Shown here piece by piece: positions 51,089-60,344 of a stretch of 64,000 nt of DNA. Source of the DNA: JAJDFU01 sp964640855 (GTDB taxonomy: Bacteria; Bacteroidota; Bacteroidia; Chitinophagales; Saprospiraceae); NCBI GenBank assembly GCA_964640855.1, contig CAZXIX010000009.1:1-64000 (forward strand). Direction: 5' to 3'. Position numbers and translations under genes: made by a program. Below the pieces are notes generated by a model that searched no databases, had not been told where the DNA came from, and saw only the letters and a list, made by a program, of their open reading frames with translations. Numbering within the stretch: position 1 is the stretch's first letter; the number at the start of each line of letters is the position of its first letter.

Positions 51089-52567
51089 ATGAATTTAATC
51101 GCCGTACTCCTCACATGGTGCCTTGTATCCTTCATCTCATCGGGAACGAATCCCTTGCCTTCCGCAAAGCTTCAGAAGTTGATCGATGACTTTGTCCAAA
51201 GCCCGGAACTAAAGGGTTCGGACATCAGCATCAGCCTCGTCAGCATCGATCAGAACCAATTGGTGGCCAGCTTCCAACCCGACCAAAACCTGATCCCGGC
51301 CTCCTCCCTGAAACTGGTCACCACTGCCACAACCCTGGCTATTTTTGGAGGCGATACCGATTTTCGGTACAGTACTTTCCTCAAAGCGATGGGTTCTATT
51401 TCTGATGGCGTTCTCGAAGGAGATTTGGAAATAAAAGGTACCGGTGACCCTTCCCTGGCCTCCCGCCGGTTGAAAAACGGGATCTCTCTTGAGCAATGGG
51501 GGCAGCAAGCCGTCGCGGCTGTTCAACAAGCGGGTATCCGACAGATCCGGGGTCGGGTCATCGCTGACGAAACGACCTTCGACTCCGAAGAAGCCTACCA
51601 CCCATCCTGGGAGGAACGAGATATGGGGAATTATTACGGGACCGGAATCTGGGCGTTAAATATCCATGACAACCTGTATTACCTGCATTTCCGGCAAAAC
51701 CCCAAAATAGGTGGCCAACCTGCCATTGAGGCTTACGACCCTGAAATTCCCGGCTTAAATATGAGCAATCAGGTAACCTCCGCCGGAAAGAATACGGGTG
51801 ATAATGCCTACATATACGGCAAGCCCTACCAGTTCTACCGCAAGGTGACCGGCACCATTCCGGCCGGCAGCGGCCGGTTTACCATAATGGGCTCATTTCC
51901 GGACGCCCCCCTGTTTGCTGCCCAGTACCTGGATTCGAAGCTCAGAGAAGCAGGCGTTGCCTTGGGAGGAGAAGCTACTACCCGAAGAAGGATAGGAATG
52001 CCGGCTAGATCTTCCGGTGGATCTGTGCTGAAAGAATGGCAAAGTCCTCCTTTACCGACGCTGGTTGAATGGGCAAACGTAAACAGCGACAATCTATATT
52101 GCGAGGCTTTTTTGCATTCGATCGGCCAGGTATTTGATGGAAAAGGGAGCCGGTCGGGCGGCCTCCGACAATTAAAAAAGCTGTGGACTGGCAGAGGCCT
52201 GGATGTAAGTTCGGCCCAATGGGTTGACGGGAGCGGCTTATCCGAGGAAAACCGGATCAGTTCGCGCCTGCTGGCCTCCATTTTGCGAAAAGCTTATATC
52301 GATAAAAACTATGGTCCGGCGTTTTTAAAAACTATGCCTCGAGCTTCCAATTCCTCTTATCTAGCGAAAAAGTTTGCAGGAACGCCTGCGCAATATCGTC
52401 TGTATGCCAAGAGCGGTAGCATGGAAAAAGTCCGCACCTACTCCGGGTTTTTCAAGGCTCAGACGGGCAACTGGTACTCTTTTAGCATATTGGTCAATCA
52501 AATACCGGAAAATGAAAACGGCGTACGAACGAAGATAGAGGCCCTGATGCTTTCATTCTGTCAGTGA
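51089..52567 (+). CDS. dacB: D-alanyl-D-alanine carboxypeptidase/endopeptidase, PBP4 (DacB) type
   Basis: 492 residues from ATG 51089 (11 bp past the fahA stop). Signal peptide (LIAVLLTWCLVSFIS). PBP motifs in order: S72-S-L-K75 (SxxK), SDN in WANVNSDNLYCEAF, and KSG in LYAKSGSMEKV, the latter close to the C-terminus as in PBP4. A large inserted domain lies between SxxK and SxN. Cuts D-Ala-D-Ala ends or crosslinks of peptidoglycan in the periplasm. The earlier ATG at 51020 lies within the fahA coding region and is not conserved. Confidence 0.93.
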   Translation: MNLIAVLLTWCLVSFISSGTNPLPSAKLQKLIDDFVQSPELKGSDISISLVSIDQNQLVASFQPDQNLIPASSLKLVTTATTLAIFGGDTDFRYSTFLKAMGSISDGVLEGDLEIKGTGDPSLASRRLKNGISLEQWGQQAVAAVQQAGIRQIRGRVIADETTFDSEEAYHPSWEERDMGNYYGTGIWALNIHDNLYYLHFRQNPKIGGQPAIEAYDPEIPGLNMSNQVTSAGKNTGDNAYIYGKPYQFYRKVTGTIPAGSGRFTIMGSFPDAPLFAAQYLDSKLREAGVALGGEATTRRRIGMPARSSGGSVLKEWQSPPLPTLVEWANVNSDNLYCEAFLHSIGQVFDGKGSRSGGLRQLKKLWTGRGLDVSSAQWVDGSGLSEENRISSRLLASILRKAYIDKNYGPAFLKTMPRASNSSYLAKKFAGTPAQYRLYAKSGSMEKVRTYSGFFKAQTGNWYSFSILVNQIPENENGVRTKIEALMLSFCQ

Positions 52568-52634
52568 AGGACGAACTCCGTCCGGTCGATCCCGTCTTCT
52601 GCCGAAAAAATAGCTACCGAGAGCGTTTCTCTCC

Positions 52635-52642
52635 TATCTTTA
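52635..52642 (+). promoter_or_regulatory. Candidate -7 box TATCTTTA of the methyltransferase lipoprotein gene
   Basis: TATCTTTA located 79 bp before ATG 52721, the same spelling as at 47024. No -33 TTG at the right distance was found, so this is tentative. Confidence 0.35.
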
Positions 52643-52720
52643 ATCTCCGAAAATGCTAACCCCCCCAAAAGAGGTACATCAGGTTCTTTTTATGGATCCG
52701 ACAAACCCGTTCAGGCTTGT

Positions 52721-53437
52721 ATGAAAACACAACTTCCCTCTCTCCTGCTTTTTGCTCTTTTGAGTTCAAGCCTGCTATGGAGTTGCGGCAATACCGGTCG
52801 GCCGGCCGAAGATTCCCCTTTTGATCGGGTCGATACCTCCTTGCCCGAAGTCCGCGATACCTCCGTGAAAAGAACCGCCGGGTTTTCAGAGGATTACGAA
52901 AATACAGATCGACTGATCTGGCAGAAACCCAATATGGTCATTGACCTGCTGGGAGATCTTGAGGACAAGACCATAGCCGACATCGGAGCGGGAACCGGAT
53001 TCTTTTCCCTTCGCTTGAGCCAGCAAGCCAAAAAAGTAATCGCCATTGACATCGATTCCGATTACATCGATTACCTCGACAGCGTAAAGCTCATGGAGGT
53101 TCCCACCCAATACCAGGACCGTCTGGAGCCCCGCCTGGGCCGGGCAGACGACCCCCTCCTGGAACCCAATGAAGCGGACATCGTCATGATCGTAAATACC
53201 TACATGTACATCAAGGACCGGGTGGACTACATGCGCAACCTGCACGCCGACCTTCCACCGGGTGGCATCGTCCTGATCATTGATTTTAAGAAAAAAAGAA
53301 CGCCCCTTGGCCCGCCGCAAGAAATCCGACTGCCGCTTTACCAGGCGGAAAGTGAACTATACGAAGCCGGCTTCAGCAAGGTTTCGACCAACGACAATTC
53401 GCTGGATTATCAGTACATCATCCTGGCCGAAAAATAG
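52721..53437 (+). CDS. Exported lipoprotein with a class I SAM-methyltransferase fold
   Basis: 238 residues. N-terminus KTQLPSLLLFALLSSSLLWSC with lipobox Cys22 predicts export and lipidation. The mature part begins with a short linker and has a Rossmann methyltransferase domain: IADIGAGTGFFSLRL (motif I, SAM binding, about 86-100), VIAIDIDSDYIDYL (acidic motif II), DIVMIVNTYMYIKD (motif IV) and GGIVLIIDFKKKRTP. Such folds usually need cytosolic SAM, so an exported lipoprotein is odd. Methyl transfer is thus unproven; acceptor unknown. Separate unit between dacB and the phosphodiesterase gene. Confidence 0.75.
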   Translation: MKTQLPSLLLFALLSSSLLWSCGNTGRPAEDSPFDRVDTSLPEVRDTSVKRTAGFSEDYENTDRLIWQKPNMVIDLLGDLEDKTIADIGAGTGFFSLRLSQQAKKVIAIDIDSDYIDYLDSVKLMEVPTQYQDRLEPRLGRADDPLLEPNEADIVMIVNTYMYIKDRVDYMRNLHADLPPGGIVLIIDFKKKRTPLGPPQEIRLPLYQAESELYEAGFSKVSTNDNSLDYQYIILAEK

Positions 53438-53444
53438 CGCCCGG

Positions 53445-54683
53445 CTATCGGATGATCCGGCGCAATACCGACAACTTGCCGTCCACCTCAGGGGGTTCTA
53501 AACCCAACAAGTAAGCGATGAAAGGATAAATGTGGACATTTTTCAGAGGTTCGAGCTTCATGCCTTCAACTATATCCGGTCCCCTGGCGTAGAAAATGCC
53601 GTGCATCTCGGGCGTTTGATAGGGGTCGTAGCCGTGAACCCCCCAGGTGACGGGATCGCGTTCTTTCGCCTTTGCTTCCGCCTCCTTCGAAAGAAAAAAG
53701 TGGCCCGGCTTAGCCAGGAGAAGGATATCGCCCACGCGGTCTTGGTTCTCATAATGCCATTCCGGAGGAAATTTACTCCGTTCGTAGACCAGGAAGGGCA
53801 ATTTACTCCTGGATAGCTTACGAACAATGCCTTTCTTTTTTTCACCCGGCTTGAGAAAAAGATGGATGTGCGTTCCTCCTCCGACCCTATGAACCCGATC
53901 CTCTACGGGGGCCAATATTTCCTCTATGGGCAAGATCGTCCCCGGCTTGTCATCCAGGGAATACATCCCGTGGTCCGAGGTGACGATCACATTGATCGGA
54001 AGCCCGCTTTGCTCCACTCCTTCCCGTATTTGTCTCAAAAGTCGATCTGCTTCCCGAACGGTATGGGCCAGATTTTCGCTCTCGGGCCCGGTACGGTGCC
54101 CTTCGGTATCGACCAGCGAAAAATACAGCGTGACGAAGACCGGCCGATCCTTTACGGGCAAAGAGAACCATTGCATAACGGTATCGATCCGGGCGACATT
54201 GGGAACCGACCCGTCGTAAATCCGGAAATAGCTCGGTGTCTCGCCGGCTACGGGGCCCTCAGAACCTACCCAAAAATAGGAAGCGGACTTGAAGCCGTTT
54301 CGTTGAACGAGTTGCCACAAGGGCAGCCCACCGTAGAAATAAGGATCCCGAACCATTTCCCGATTGCTTATGCGGTAAGTCACATCCCGGGGCTTGTCGT
54401 AGAAAGTATTGTCCACCAGCCCATGATGGCCGGGATAGAGTCCGGTCACGATCGTGTAGTGATTGGGAAAGGTCTTGGAGGGGAAGGACGGAATAAGGGC
54501 CTCTGCCGCTGTCCCCTCTTCGATAAAAGCCTTGAAATTCGTCAGATCGTACTTTTCCACGTAGTCGTAGCGGAACCCATCGAAGGACACCAGCAACACA
54601 TAGGATTGCTGTCCGAAAAGGGTGCCGGCAAACAGAAAAAGCCCAGGAAGCAAAAGAGCCGGAAATCGATAGCAGGATTTCAT
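53445..54683 (-). CDS. Alkaline phosphatase superfamily nucleotide pyrophosphatase/phosphodiesterase (NPP-like)
   Basis: 412 residues from ATG 54683 with signal peptide (FPALLLPGLFLFAGTLFGQ). Metal and nucleophile motifs of NPP enzymes: LLVSFDGFRYDY with D35, PSFPSKTFPNHYTIVTG with the nucleophile Thr71, and later HRTGPESENL, VTSDHGMYSLDD and GTHIHLFL for the second metal site. The enzyme should cleave nucleotide or phosphodiester substrates in the periplasm. A longer frame to 54818 has a basic non-conserved start. Convergent with the methyltransferase lipoprotein gene (7 bp between stops). Confidence 0.92.
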   Translation of the reverse strand: MKSCYRFPALLLPGLFLFAGTLFGQQSYVLLVSFDGFRYDYVEKYDLTNFKAFIEEGTAAEALIPSFPSKTFPNHYTIVTGLYPGHHGLVDNTFYDKPRDVTYRISNREMVRDPYFYGGLPLWQLVQRNGFKSASYFWVGSEGPVAGETPSYFRIYDGSVPNVARIDTVMQWFSLPVKDRPVFVTLYFSLVDTEGHRTGPESENLAHTVREADRLLRQIREGVEQSGLPINVIVTSDHGMYSLDDKPGTILPIEEILAPVEDRVHRVGGGTHIHLFLKPGEKKKGIVRKLSRSKLPFLVYERSKFPPEWHYENQDRVGDILLLAKPGHFFLSKEAEAKAKERDPVTWGVHGYDPYQTPEMHGIFYARGPDIVEGMKLEPLKNVHIYPFIAYLLGLEPPEVDGKLSVLRRIIR

Positions 54684-54909
54684 ACGAATCGGGTTCAAAC
54701 GGAAGGATTTCTTTGGCAAAAGTACTGTCCGATCAGGCTTTCCAGGCTGCTTACCAAAAATTGATGAAAATCTAACCTGCCCCCTTGTTACAGGGCTTTT
54801 GAAGTACCGACCTGGCAATTTCTCCCTTTTCGATCCGTTTCTTTTTCCGACAAATGTGACCCCCCGCCTCTTCCCGCGTCAAAAGAGTGAATTTCAAAAA
54901 ACCCATAGC

Positions 54910-55467
54910 ATGACCTTTTATCATTTCACCTCGACGGCCAGGCCGACCCCCGGTCACATTCGGACCCTGAAGTCTCTATACTTCTCCGATTATCCGGAAG
55001 GAAGGCAGGAAGATCTCGCCCACCGTCTGGAAAAAGCCGGGTTTGATTTGTTTGAACTGGAATTTTTCGCCCGCCGGCTGCGCCACAGATTGGGAATGAT
55101 CGAAGACTGGCTCGGGAAAAAAACAGACCGGGACAACCTCCTTTGTTATGCCGTGGAGATCTTCGGAAAGATGGACTGGGAAGGTGTGGGTCTTGACCCT
55201 GAAAGAAAACAATTGATCAAAACCATACGCTCCCTGGAGGGCTTTCATCCTGAAACCACAAAAATAAAAACGAAAATGAACGCAAATACCGAAAACAACA
55301 AAGAACTCCATCCGGAATACCTGGACGATCTCGATCTGCAGGTCCTGGAAGAAGATATGGAAAGAGAGTTTGATCAACTCATGAAAAGGCTTGCAGAAAT
55401 GGAAAGGCAAGACGATAAAAAAGGAAACCTGCAAGCCTTGCAAACGGAAAAAAGTGCGGTCAACTGA
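54910..55467 (+). CDS. Cytosolic protein of unknown function
   Basis: 185 residues from ATG 54910 (MTFYHFTSTARPTPG). No signal peptide or membrane helix. The N-terminal two-thirds are helical with LAHRLEKAGFDLFELEFFARRLRHRLGMIEDWLGKK and DNLLCYAVEIFGKMDWEGVG; the last 60 residues are very acidic and lysine-rich (LEEDMEREFDQLMKRLAEMER), likely coiled coil. I do not recognise the family. It is divergent from the NPP gene (226 bp between the two starts) and is followed by an intrinsic terminator. Confidence 0.6.
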   Translation: MTFYHFTSTARPTPGHIRTLKSLYFSDYPEGRQEDLAHRLEKAGFDLFELEFFARRLRHRLGMIEDWLGKKTDRDNLLCYAVEIFGKMDWEGVGLDPERKQLIKTIRSLEGFHPETTKIKTKMNANTENNKELHPEYLDDLDLQVLEEDMEREFDQLMKRLAEMERQDDKKGNLQALQTEKSAVN

Positions 55468-55509
55468 TACGGGTTTATAATCCTGTGATAACCCCCACAG
55501 CCAAATGAG

Positions 55510-55536
55510 CCCTCTCTGCTTCAGAGAGGGTTTTTT
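55510..55536 (+). terminator. Intrinsic terminator
   Basis: CCCTCTCTG (55510-55518), 3-base loop CTT, CAGAGAGGG (55522-55530), then TTTTTT (55531-55536) and TTT nearby. It follows the unknown protein gene by 42 bp and lies before the convergent RDD gene. Confidence 0.92.
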
Positions 55537-55545
55537 GTTTGGGGC

Positions 55546-56016
55546 TCAAACCAAAGGCTTCCGCAGGTCAGACTCTTCTTCGTCAATGACCAGGGTTTTG
55601 GAAAGGGTATCGTGCCAGCCTCCCGCCCCCGAACCCAGGAAAGAAAAAGGCTCAAAGGGGATCAATCGGGCAGCAGAACGACCGATTATATTCAAAAGGG
55701 TCGGCTTTTTTCCTTCTCGGGTTACCACCCGAGTACGAGTGATCCATTTCCCGGGAGTCTTGCCATGACTCAGGTGCTCGAACAACACATAAAAAGCCAG
55801 GACCCCGATGATCCCCATAAAGTTAAAGGACAAATTGTTGAGCGGACCATCCAGATTATTCACAAAAAGAAAAGAGAAATACCCGAACAAAAAAATCAAA
55901 ATGTACAGGCATAAAACATCTACCAGGTAGTTCTGGAAGCGCTTGGTTTTGCGGGCAGGGACCAGTTTGATCTCGCCGGCGCCGAGCTGATCGTCCAATA
56001 CATTAAAATCCTCCAT
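55546..56016 (-). CDS. RDD-family membrane protein
   Basis: 156 residues from ATG 56016. RDD fold: an Arg-rich cytosolic start (VPARKTKRFQNYLVDVLCLYILIFLFGYFSFLF) with the Arg of the RDD motif replaced or shifted, then FNFMGIIGVLAFYVLFEHLSHGKTPGKWITRTRVV, the conserved GKTPGK-x-x-x-x-x-x-V end, and a GWHDTLSKTLVI tail. Role unclear; RDD proteins have been linked to ion transport. It starts 11 bp after the stop of the NhaC antiporter, so the two are in an operon. Confidence 0.8.
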   Translation of the reverse strand: MEDFNVLDDQLGAGEIKLVPARKTKRFQNYLVDVLCLYILIFLFGYFSFLFVNNLDGPLNNLSFNFMGIIGVLAFYVLFEHLSHGKTPGKWITRTRVVTREGKKPTLLNIIGRSAARLIPFEPFSFLGSGAGGWHDTLSKTLVIDEEESDLRKPLV

Positions 56017-56027
56017 ATGTATTTTAC

Positions 56028-57515
56028 TTATAAAAAGCCCAGAGCAAGATACAAAAGCGCCGCCAGGGTACCTGCAAAAAGGGCATAGGGAAGTTGGGTT
56101 TTCACGTGATCGATGTGGTCGGTAGCGGAGGCCATGCTCGAAAGGATGGTCGTATCCGAGATCGGAGAACAATGATCGCCGAAGATCCCTCCGCCCAAAG
56201 CGGCAGCAATCGTAGCATACATGGATGCATCCATGGTATGGGCCATGGGAATGGCAATGGGTATCATAATGGCAAACGTACCCCAGGAGGTGCCGGTAGA
56301 AAAGGCGATAAAACAGCTGATCAGAAAGGTCAGCAGCGGCACCAGGGCCGGGGAGATCCACTGGCTGGCCACACTCGCCACGTAGGGGCCGGTATCCATG
56401 GCCCGACACACGTTCCCGATCGCGAAAGCCAGCAGCATCAGCAAGGCCAGGGGCATCATGCCCCCTATTCCCTTCAGGGTAAGATCGACCAGCTCCTTCA
56501 ATTTGAACAGCCCTTGCAGGCGATACAGGATCATGGTGAATAAAGTGGCGGTCAGAACGGAGATCAGCACAGCGGTGGTGCCGGATCCCTGCCCTATGGC
56601 CAGCAATGCCTGCCGAAAGGGGCTGGCTCCCGGCATCTGCGCCACGGCATCGGCCCAGCCGGTATAGGCCAGCATGATGGGCATCATGAGCACCATCACC
56701 CCGATGGGCAATACCATGTTGAAGGCCTTGGGCTCAATGCCCTCTTTGGTCTTCAGATCGGTCAATTCCTCGGCCACCACGGGCTGGGCACCCTCCGAAA
56801 GCAGTGCACCGGTATCCTCTACCCTGCGCTGCGCCTTCTTCATGGGCCCAAAATCCCGGCGAGACAAGACCAGGGCCGGCACCAGAAACAAAGCCAGGAT
56901 CGGATAAAAATTGAACGGAATACTCTTGATCAGCGTAGCGAAAGGATCCGCGAATTCCTCGGCCAGCAACAAGGCCATGATGAAAGCCCCCCAGCCATTG
57001 AAGGGCAACAGGATACTGGAGGGAGCGGAGCTCGAATCGGCAATATAGGCCAGCTTTTCCCGGGAAATGCGCAGTCGGTCAAAAATAGGTCGGTACAAAG
57101 CCCCTACCGTCAGCACTGAAATACTGCTCTCGACAAAGATCAGCGCTCCGGTCAGCCAGGCCAGCAGCTGTACCGCAATCTTACTTCTACCCGTACTTTG
57201 CTCTTCGTATCTCTCCAGTTGACGATCGATCCGCCGGATAAAACCCTCCACGCCTCCCGATCGCTGGATGAATACGATCAAGGCGCCTACCAGAGCCGCG
57301 AACATGATCGTTCGGGTATTGCCCGGATCCTGAAATACGTCTACCAGGGCCTGCACCGTATCCAGGCTGCCTTGCCAAAAGTGGTAATCATCCATGATCA
57401 CCCAGCCGAGCCAGATCCCCAGGAGCAGAGACACAAAAACCTGTCGGGTAAGGATCGCCAACACGATGGCAACAACCGGAGGAACCAGGGAAATGAGGCC
57501 GTAGCTTTCTTGCAT
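56028..57515 (-). CDS. Na+/H+ antiporter, NhaC family
   Basis: 495 residues, about eleven or more hydrophobic helices. NhaC-like segments: VPPVVAIVLAILTRQVFVSLLLGIWLG, MFAALVGALIVFIQRSGGVEGF, VFVESSISVLTVGALYRPIFDRLRISREKLAYIADSSSAPSSILLPFNGWGAF, FSTGTSWGTFAIMIPIAIPMAH and GIFGDHCSPISDTTILSSMAS. The last is a typical NhaC cation-binding signature. Exchanges Na+ for H+ at the inner membrane. First gene of the small operon with the RDD protein. Confidence 0.92.
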   Translation of the reverse strand: MQESYGLISLVPPVVAIVLAILTRQVFVSLLLGIWLGWVIMDDYHFWQGSLDTVQALVDVFQDPGNTRTIMFAALVGALIVFIQRSGGVEGFIRRIDRQLERYEEQSTGRSKIAVQLLAWLTGALIFVESSISVLTVGALYRPIFDRLRISREKLAYIADSSSAPSSILLPFNGWGAFIMALLLAEEFADPFATLIKSIPFNFYPILALFLVPALVLSRRDFGPMKKAQRRVEDTGALLSEGAQPVVAEELTDLKTKEGIEPKAFNMVLPIGVMVLMMPIMLAYTGWADAVAQMPGASPFRQALLAIGQGSGTTAVLISVLTATLFTMILYRLQGLFKLKELVDLTLKGIGGMMPLALLMLLAFAIGNVCRAMDTGPYVASVASQWISPALVPLLTFLISCFIAFSTGTSWGTFAIMIPIAIPMAHTMDASMYATIAAALGGGIFGDHCSPISDTTILSSMASATDHIDHVKTQLPYALFAGTLAALLYLALGFL

Positions 57516-57623
57516 CTTGTTTGGAAATTTGGGCCAAAATAAGGGCTTTCAACGCATACGCAAGCCGGGACGGAGAGTTCCGCAAAAGGTACTACATTGG
57601 TCCAAGTCGAATTTTCAGCATCC

Positions 57624-59483
57624 ATGCGCCCTCATGTCATCCTTTTTCTTGTGCTCTTTCCGGCTGCCTTACTGGCTCAGATCCGGGCCACTGAATTCCC
57701 TGTCCCGGAATACGAGCAGGCTCTTCATCAACTCATTTTGCTGAAAGACCGGGATGGCCGGATTCCCCTGCAGCGACTCGATACGCTTCGACCGGTTTTC
57801 TGGACTTCACAAGATAGTCCCGGCCCGGAAATTGCAGCTGCTCTCAATGACTACCTCCCAACCCTTCAAAGGACTATCGGCGTCCTTCCCGATACGGCAA
57901 ACCTCCTGATCGCCTGTTGGACTGACTCCCTGAACGAAATGGAGCGAAAGCAACTCCTCTCCGCTTCCGAGGAAGTGCCCCTGGCGCTTTTGATCCCGAA
58001 ATCCGACGATCTCCACCCTCTGCCGGAAGAGTTGAAAAGGGCCGCCCAGCTCATCGTCCAGGTGCCGAAGGCACTGCCTGCCCTGGGCGTGTCCCTGCTT
58101 TTTGGGGGCGTCGGCAGTCAGTCCCGCTGGACGGGTCCGGATACCATATGGGCCCCGGGCCAGGGGGTGGATGTCCCCCATTCGCAGAGACTGGCCTACG
58201 CGCCTTCCGCCTGGGTAGGTATGGATATAGCCCGGTTGAGCGATAGCCTGGACGCTCTGGTCGAAGAAGGCATCCGAAAAGCGGCCTATCCCGGAGCTCA
58301 GGTATTGGTAGCCCGCAGAGGAAAGATCGTATTTCATAAGGCTTACGGATACCACACCTACGATAGCCTTCGGAGGGTAGAAAGGGATCACTTGTACGAT
58401 TTCGCCTCTCTCACCAAGGTTACCGGTGCACTACCTGCTTTGATGCGCTTGTATGGGAACGGGAAGTTCGATCTGGATGCCCCCTTGAAAACCTACCTGC
58501 CCGAATTCCGGTGCAGCAACAAGGCCAAACTTGAATTCCGGGAGATGCTGGCTCACCAGGCTCGACTGCGCCCCTGGATCCCCTACTGGCAAGGGACCTT
58601 GAAAGGAAATGCCCGCTATCCCTGGCGAAGAAGATGGGACCCCGCCACAACCAACGACGGAAACTTTCGTCGCAGGACTTTCCGGGCGGATTCTTCTTCC
58701 GTTTACTACGAAAAGATCACCGAGCGTCTTTGGCTGCACGACAGTTACCCCAAAAAGATCTACAAGGCCATCCGAAAATCGCCGCTTCGCCAGGACAATT
58801 CCTATGTGTATTCCGGTCTGCTATTTTATCTGCTGCCCGATATCGTATCCCGGATCACCGGGGAAGATTATGAGTCTTATCTGGACCGGCAATTCTACCG
58901 CAAGCTGGGGGCTTACACCATCACCTACAATCCGCTCGGGGATTTCCCCAAAGCCCGGATCGTTCCCACCGAAAAAGATACCTTCTTCCGTTTGCAACTC
59001 CTCCATGGAGCGGTCCATGACGAAGGCGCCGCCATGATGCAAGGCGTATCCGGAAATGCCGGGCTTTTCGGTACCGCGCTGGACCTCGCCAAATTGCTCC
59101 AACTCTACCTGAACGGCGGCCAGTACGGCGGGGAACACTATTTCAGCTCCGAAGCCATAGCGGAATTCACCCGCTACCAATTTCCGGAAAACCACAATCG
59201 CAGGGGGTTGGGATTCGATAAACCGCCTCTGGATTACGTCTGGGGAGAAAGCTATGTGGCCCCTTCCGCCAGCCCGGCCAGCTATGGCCACAGCGGATAT
59301 ACCGGCACTTTCGCCTGGGTGGACCCAAAAGAAGAACTGATCTTCATCTTCTTCTCCAACCGGGTCTATCCCACGCGAAACAATCGCAAATTGTACGAGT
59401 TGAACCTCCGGCCCCGCATGCACCAGGCAGTATACGAAGCCATAAAGGACCCCACGTTGGAATCCGTTGACGTGGAAAAGTGA
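57624..59483 (+). CDS. Secreted serine hydrolase (beta-lactamase fold) with N-terminal domain resembling a GH3 C-terminal part
   Basis: 619 residues from ATG 57624. Signal peptide about 1-19 (VILFLVLFPAALLAQ). Residues about 25-190 resemble the middle part of GH3/beta-lactamase fusion proteins: LHQLILLKDRDGRIPLQRLD, VLPDTANLLIACWTDSL, and LLFGGVGSQSRW. No GH3 catalytic barrel is present. Residues about 210-610 form the beta-lactamase-fold domain with S262-L-T-K265 and GYHTYDSLRRVERDHLYDF before it; a C-terminal GHSGYTGTFAWVD stands in the place of K/H-T-G. It may be an esterase or peptidase on cell-wall fragments. Confidence 0.84.
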   Translation: MRPHVILFLVLFPAALLAQIRATEFPVPEYEQALHQLILLKDRDGRIPLQRLDTLRPVFWTSQDSPGPEIAAALNDYLPTLQRTIGVLPDTANLLIACWTDSLNEMERKQLLSASEEVPLALLIPKSDDLHPLPEELKRAAQLIVQVPKALPALGVSLLFGGVGSQSRWTGPDTIWAPGQGVDVPHSQRLAYAPSAWVGMDIARLSDSLDALVEEGIRKAAYPGAQVLVARRGKIVFHKAYGYHTYDSLRRVERDHLYDFASLTKVTGALPALMRLYGNGKFDLDAPLKTYLPEFRCSNKAKLEFREMLAHQARLRPWIPYWQGTLKGNARYPWRRRWDPATTNDGNFRRRTFRADSSSVYYEKITERLWLHDSYPKKIYKAIRKSPLRQDNSYVYSGLLFYLLPDIVSRITGEDYESYLDRQFYRKLGAYTITYNPLGDFPKARIVPTEKDTFFRLQLLHGAVHDEGAAMMQGVSGNAGLFGTALDLAKLLQLYLNGGQYGGEHYFSSEAIAEFTRYQFPENHNRRGLGFDKPPLDYVWGESYVAPSASPASYGHSGYTGTFAWVDPKEELIFIFFSNRVYPTRNNRKLYELNLRPRMHQAVYEAIKDPTLESVDVEK

Positions 59484-59597
59484 GAGAAAAGAAATAGCCT
59501 TGGGAGGCGAAGGGTCGGAAAAGGATCGGTGAAGTATATACTTGGATTGAAAGATCGCGGGATCTGATCCCGTAACTTCTAAGCTTAAGAAAGCCCT

Positions 59598-60344
59598 ATG
59601 AAAAAATGGACGCTGCTTCTCTTGGCCGGCTTGCTCCTTTTGACCAATTGCCGGGAGGAAAATCCCTATCGAAGGGACCGCAGTCGGGTGCGCTCTCCCT
59701 ACGAAAACCGGCTGCAACCCGAGGCCTATAATGTGGGCTTCCTGATCATGGATGGGGTTTACAATACGGAGTTAATAGCTCCCTGGGATGTTTTTCACCA
59801 TACGCGTTTCCGGAATGTGGCCAAGCCCATGAATGTTTTCACCATTGCCAAGACCCTGGACCCCGTCTTCACCTTCGAAGGCATCGAACTGCAGCCCGAT
59901 TACAGCTACCGGGACGAAGAGCGCCCCCGGATCGATATTCTGGTAATCCCCAGCGCCGACCACCACACGGACTCTGACTTGGAAGATCGCGAAATGATCC
60001 TCTTTGTGCGGGAAGTAGCGGCCGAAGCCCAATACCTGACCTCCCACTGCGATGGAGCCTTCATCCTTGCCAAAGCCGGACAGCTGGTCGATAAAAAAGC
60101 CACCACTTTCCCGACAGACATCGACAGTATGCGGATCATGTTCCCCAATACGATCGTCCTGAAAGGGGTTGACGTGGTGCAAGACGGCAAGGTGATCACC
60201 TCCACCGGCGGAGCCCGGTCCTACGATGCCGCCTTATATCTCTGCGAATTGCTCTACGACCAGCCTGTCGCTCGAGAGATAGCGGAAGGACTGGTGATAG
60301 ATTGGGACTTGAGCCGCCTGAAATACCACAAGGAAGGGAAGTAG
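59598..60344 (+). CDS. DJ-1/PfpI-family protein, probable lipoprotein
   Basis: 248 residues. Hydrophobic start KKWTLLLLAGLLLLTNC with Cys18 as a weak lipobox (Asn before Cys is unusual). DJ-1/PfpI fold: NVGFLIMDGVYNTELIAPWDVF, IDILVIPSADHHT, and the nucleophile elbow LTSHCDGAFILAKAG with the Cys expected for the family; then VDVVQDGKVITSTGGARSYDAALYLCELL. The AraC-associated type of PfpI domain is close, but no DNA-binding domain follows. Its export is unusual for this family. Function unknown. Separate unit after a 114-bp gap. Confidence 0.78.
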   Translation: MKKWTLLLLAGLLLLTNCREENPYRRDRSRVRSPYENRLQPEAYNVGFLIMDGVYNTELIAPWDVFHHTRFRNVAKPMNVFTIAKTLDPVFTFEGIELQPDYSYRDEERPRIDILVIPSADHHTDSDLEDREMILFVREVAAEAQYLTSHCDGAFILAKAGQLVDKKATTFPTDIDSMRIMFPNTIVLKGVDVVQDGKVITSTGGARSYDAALYLCELLYDQPVAREIAEGLVIDWDLSRLKYHKEGK

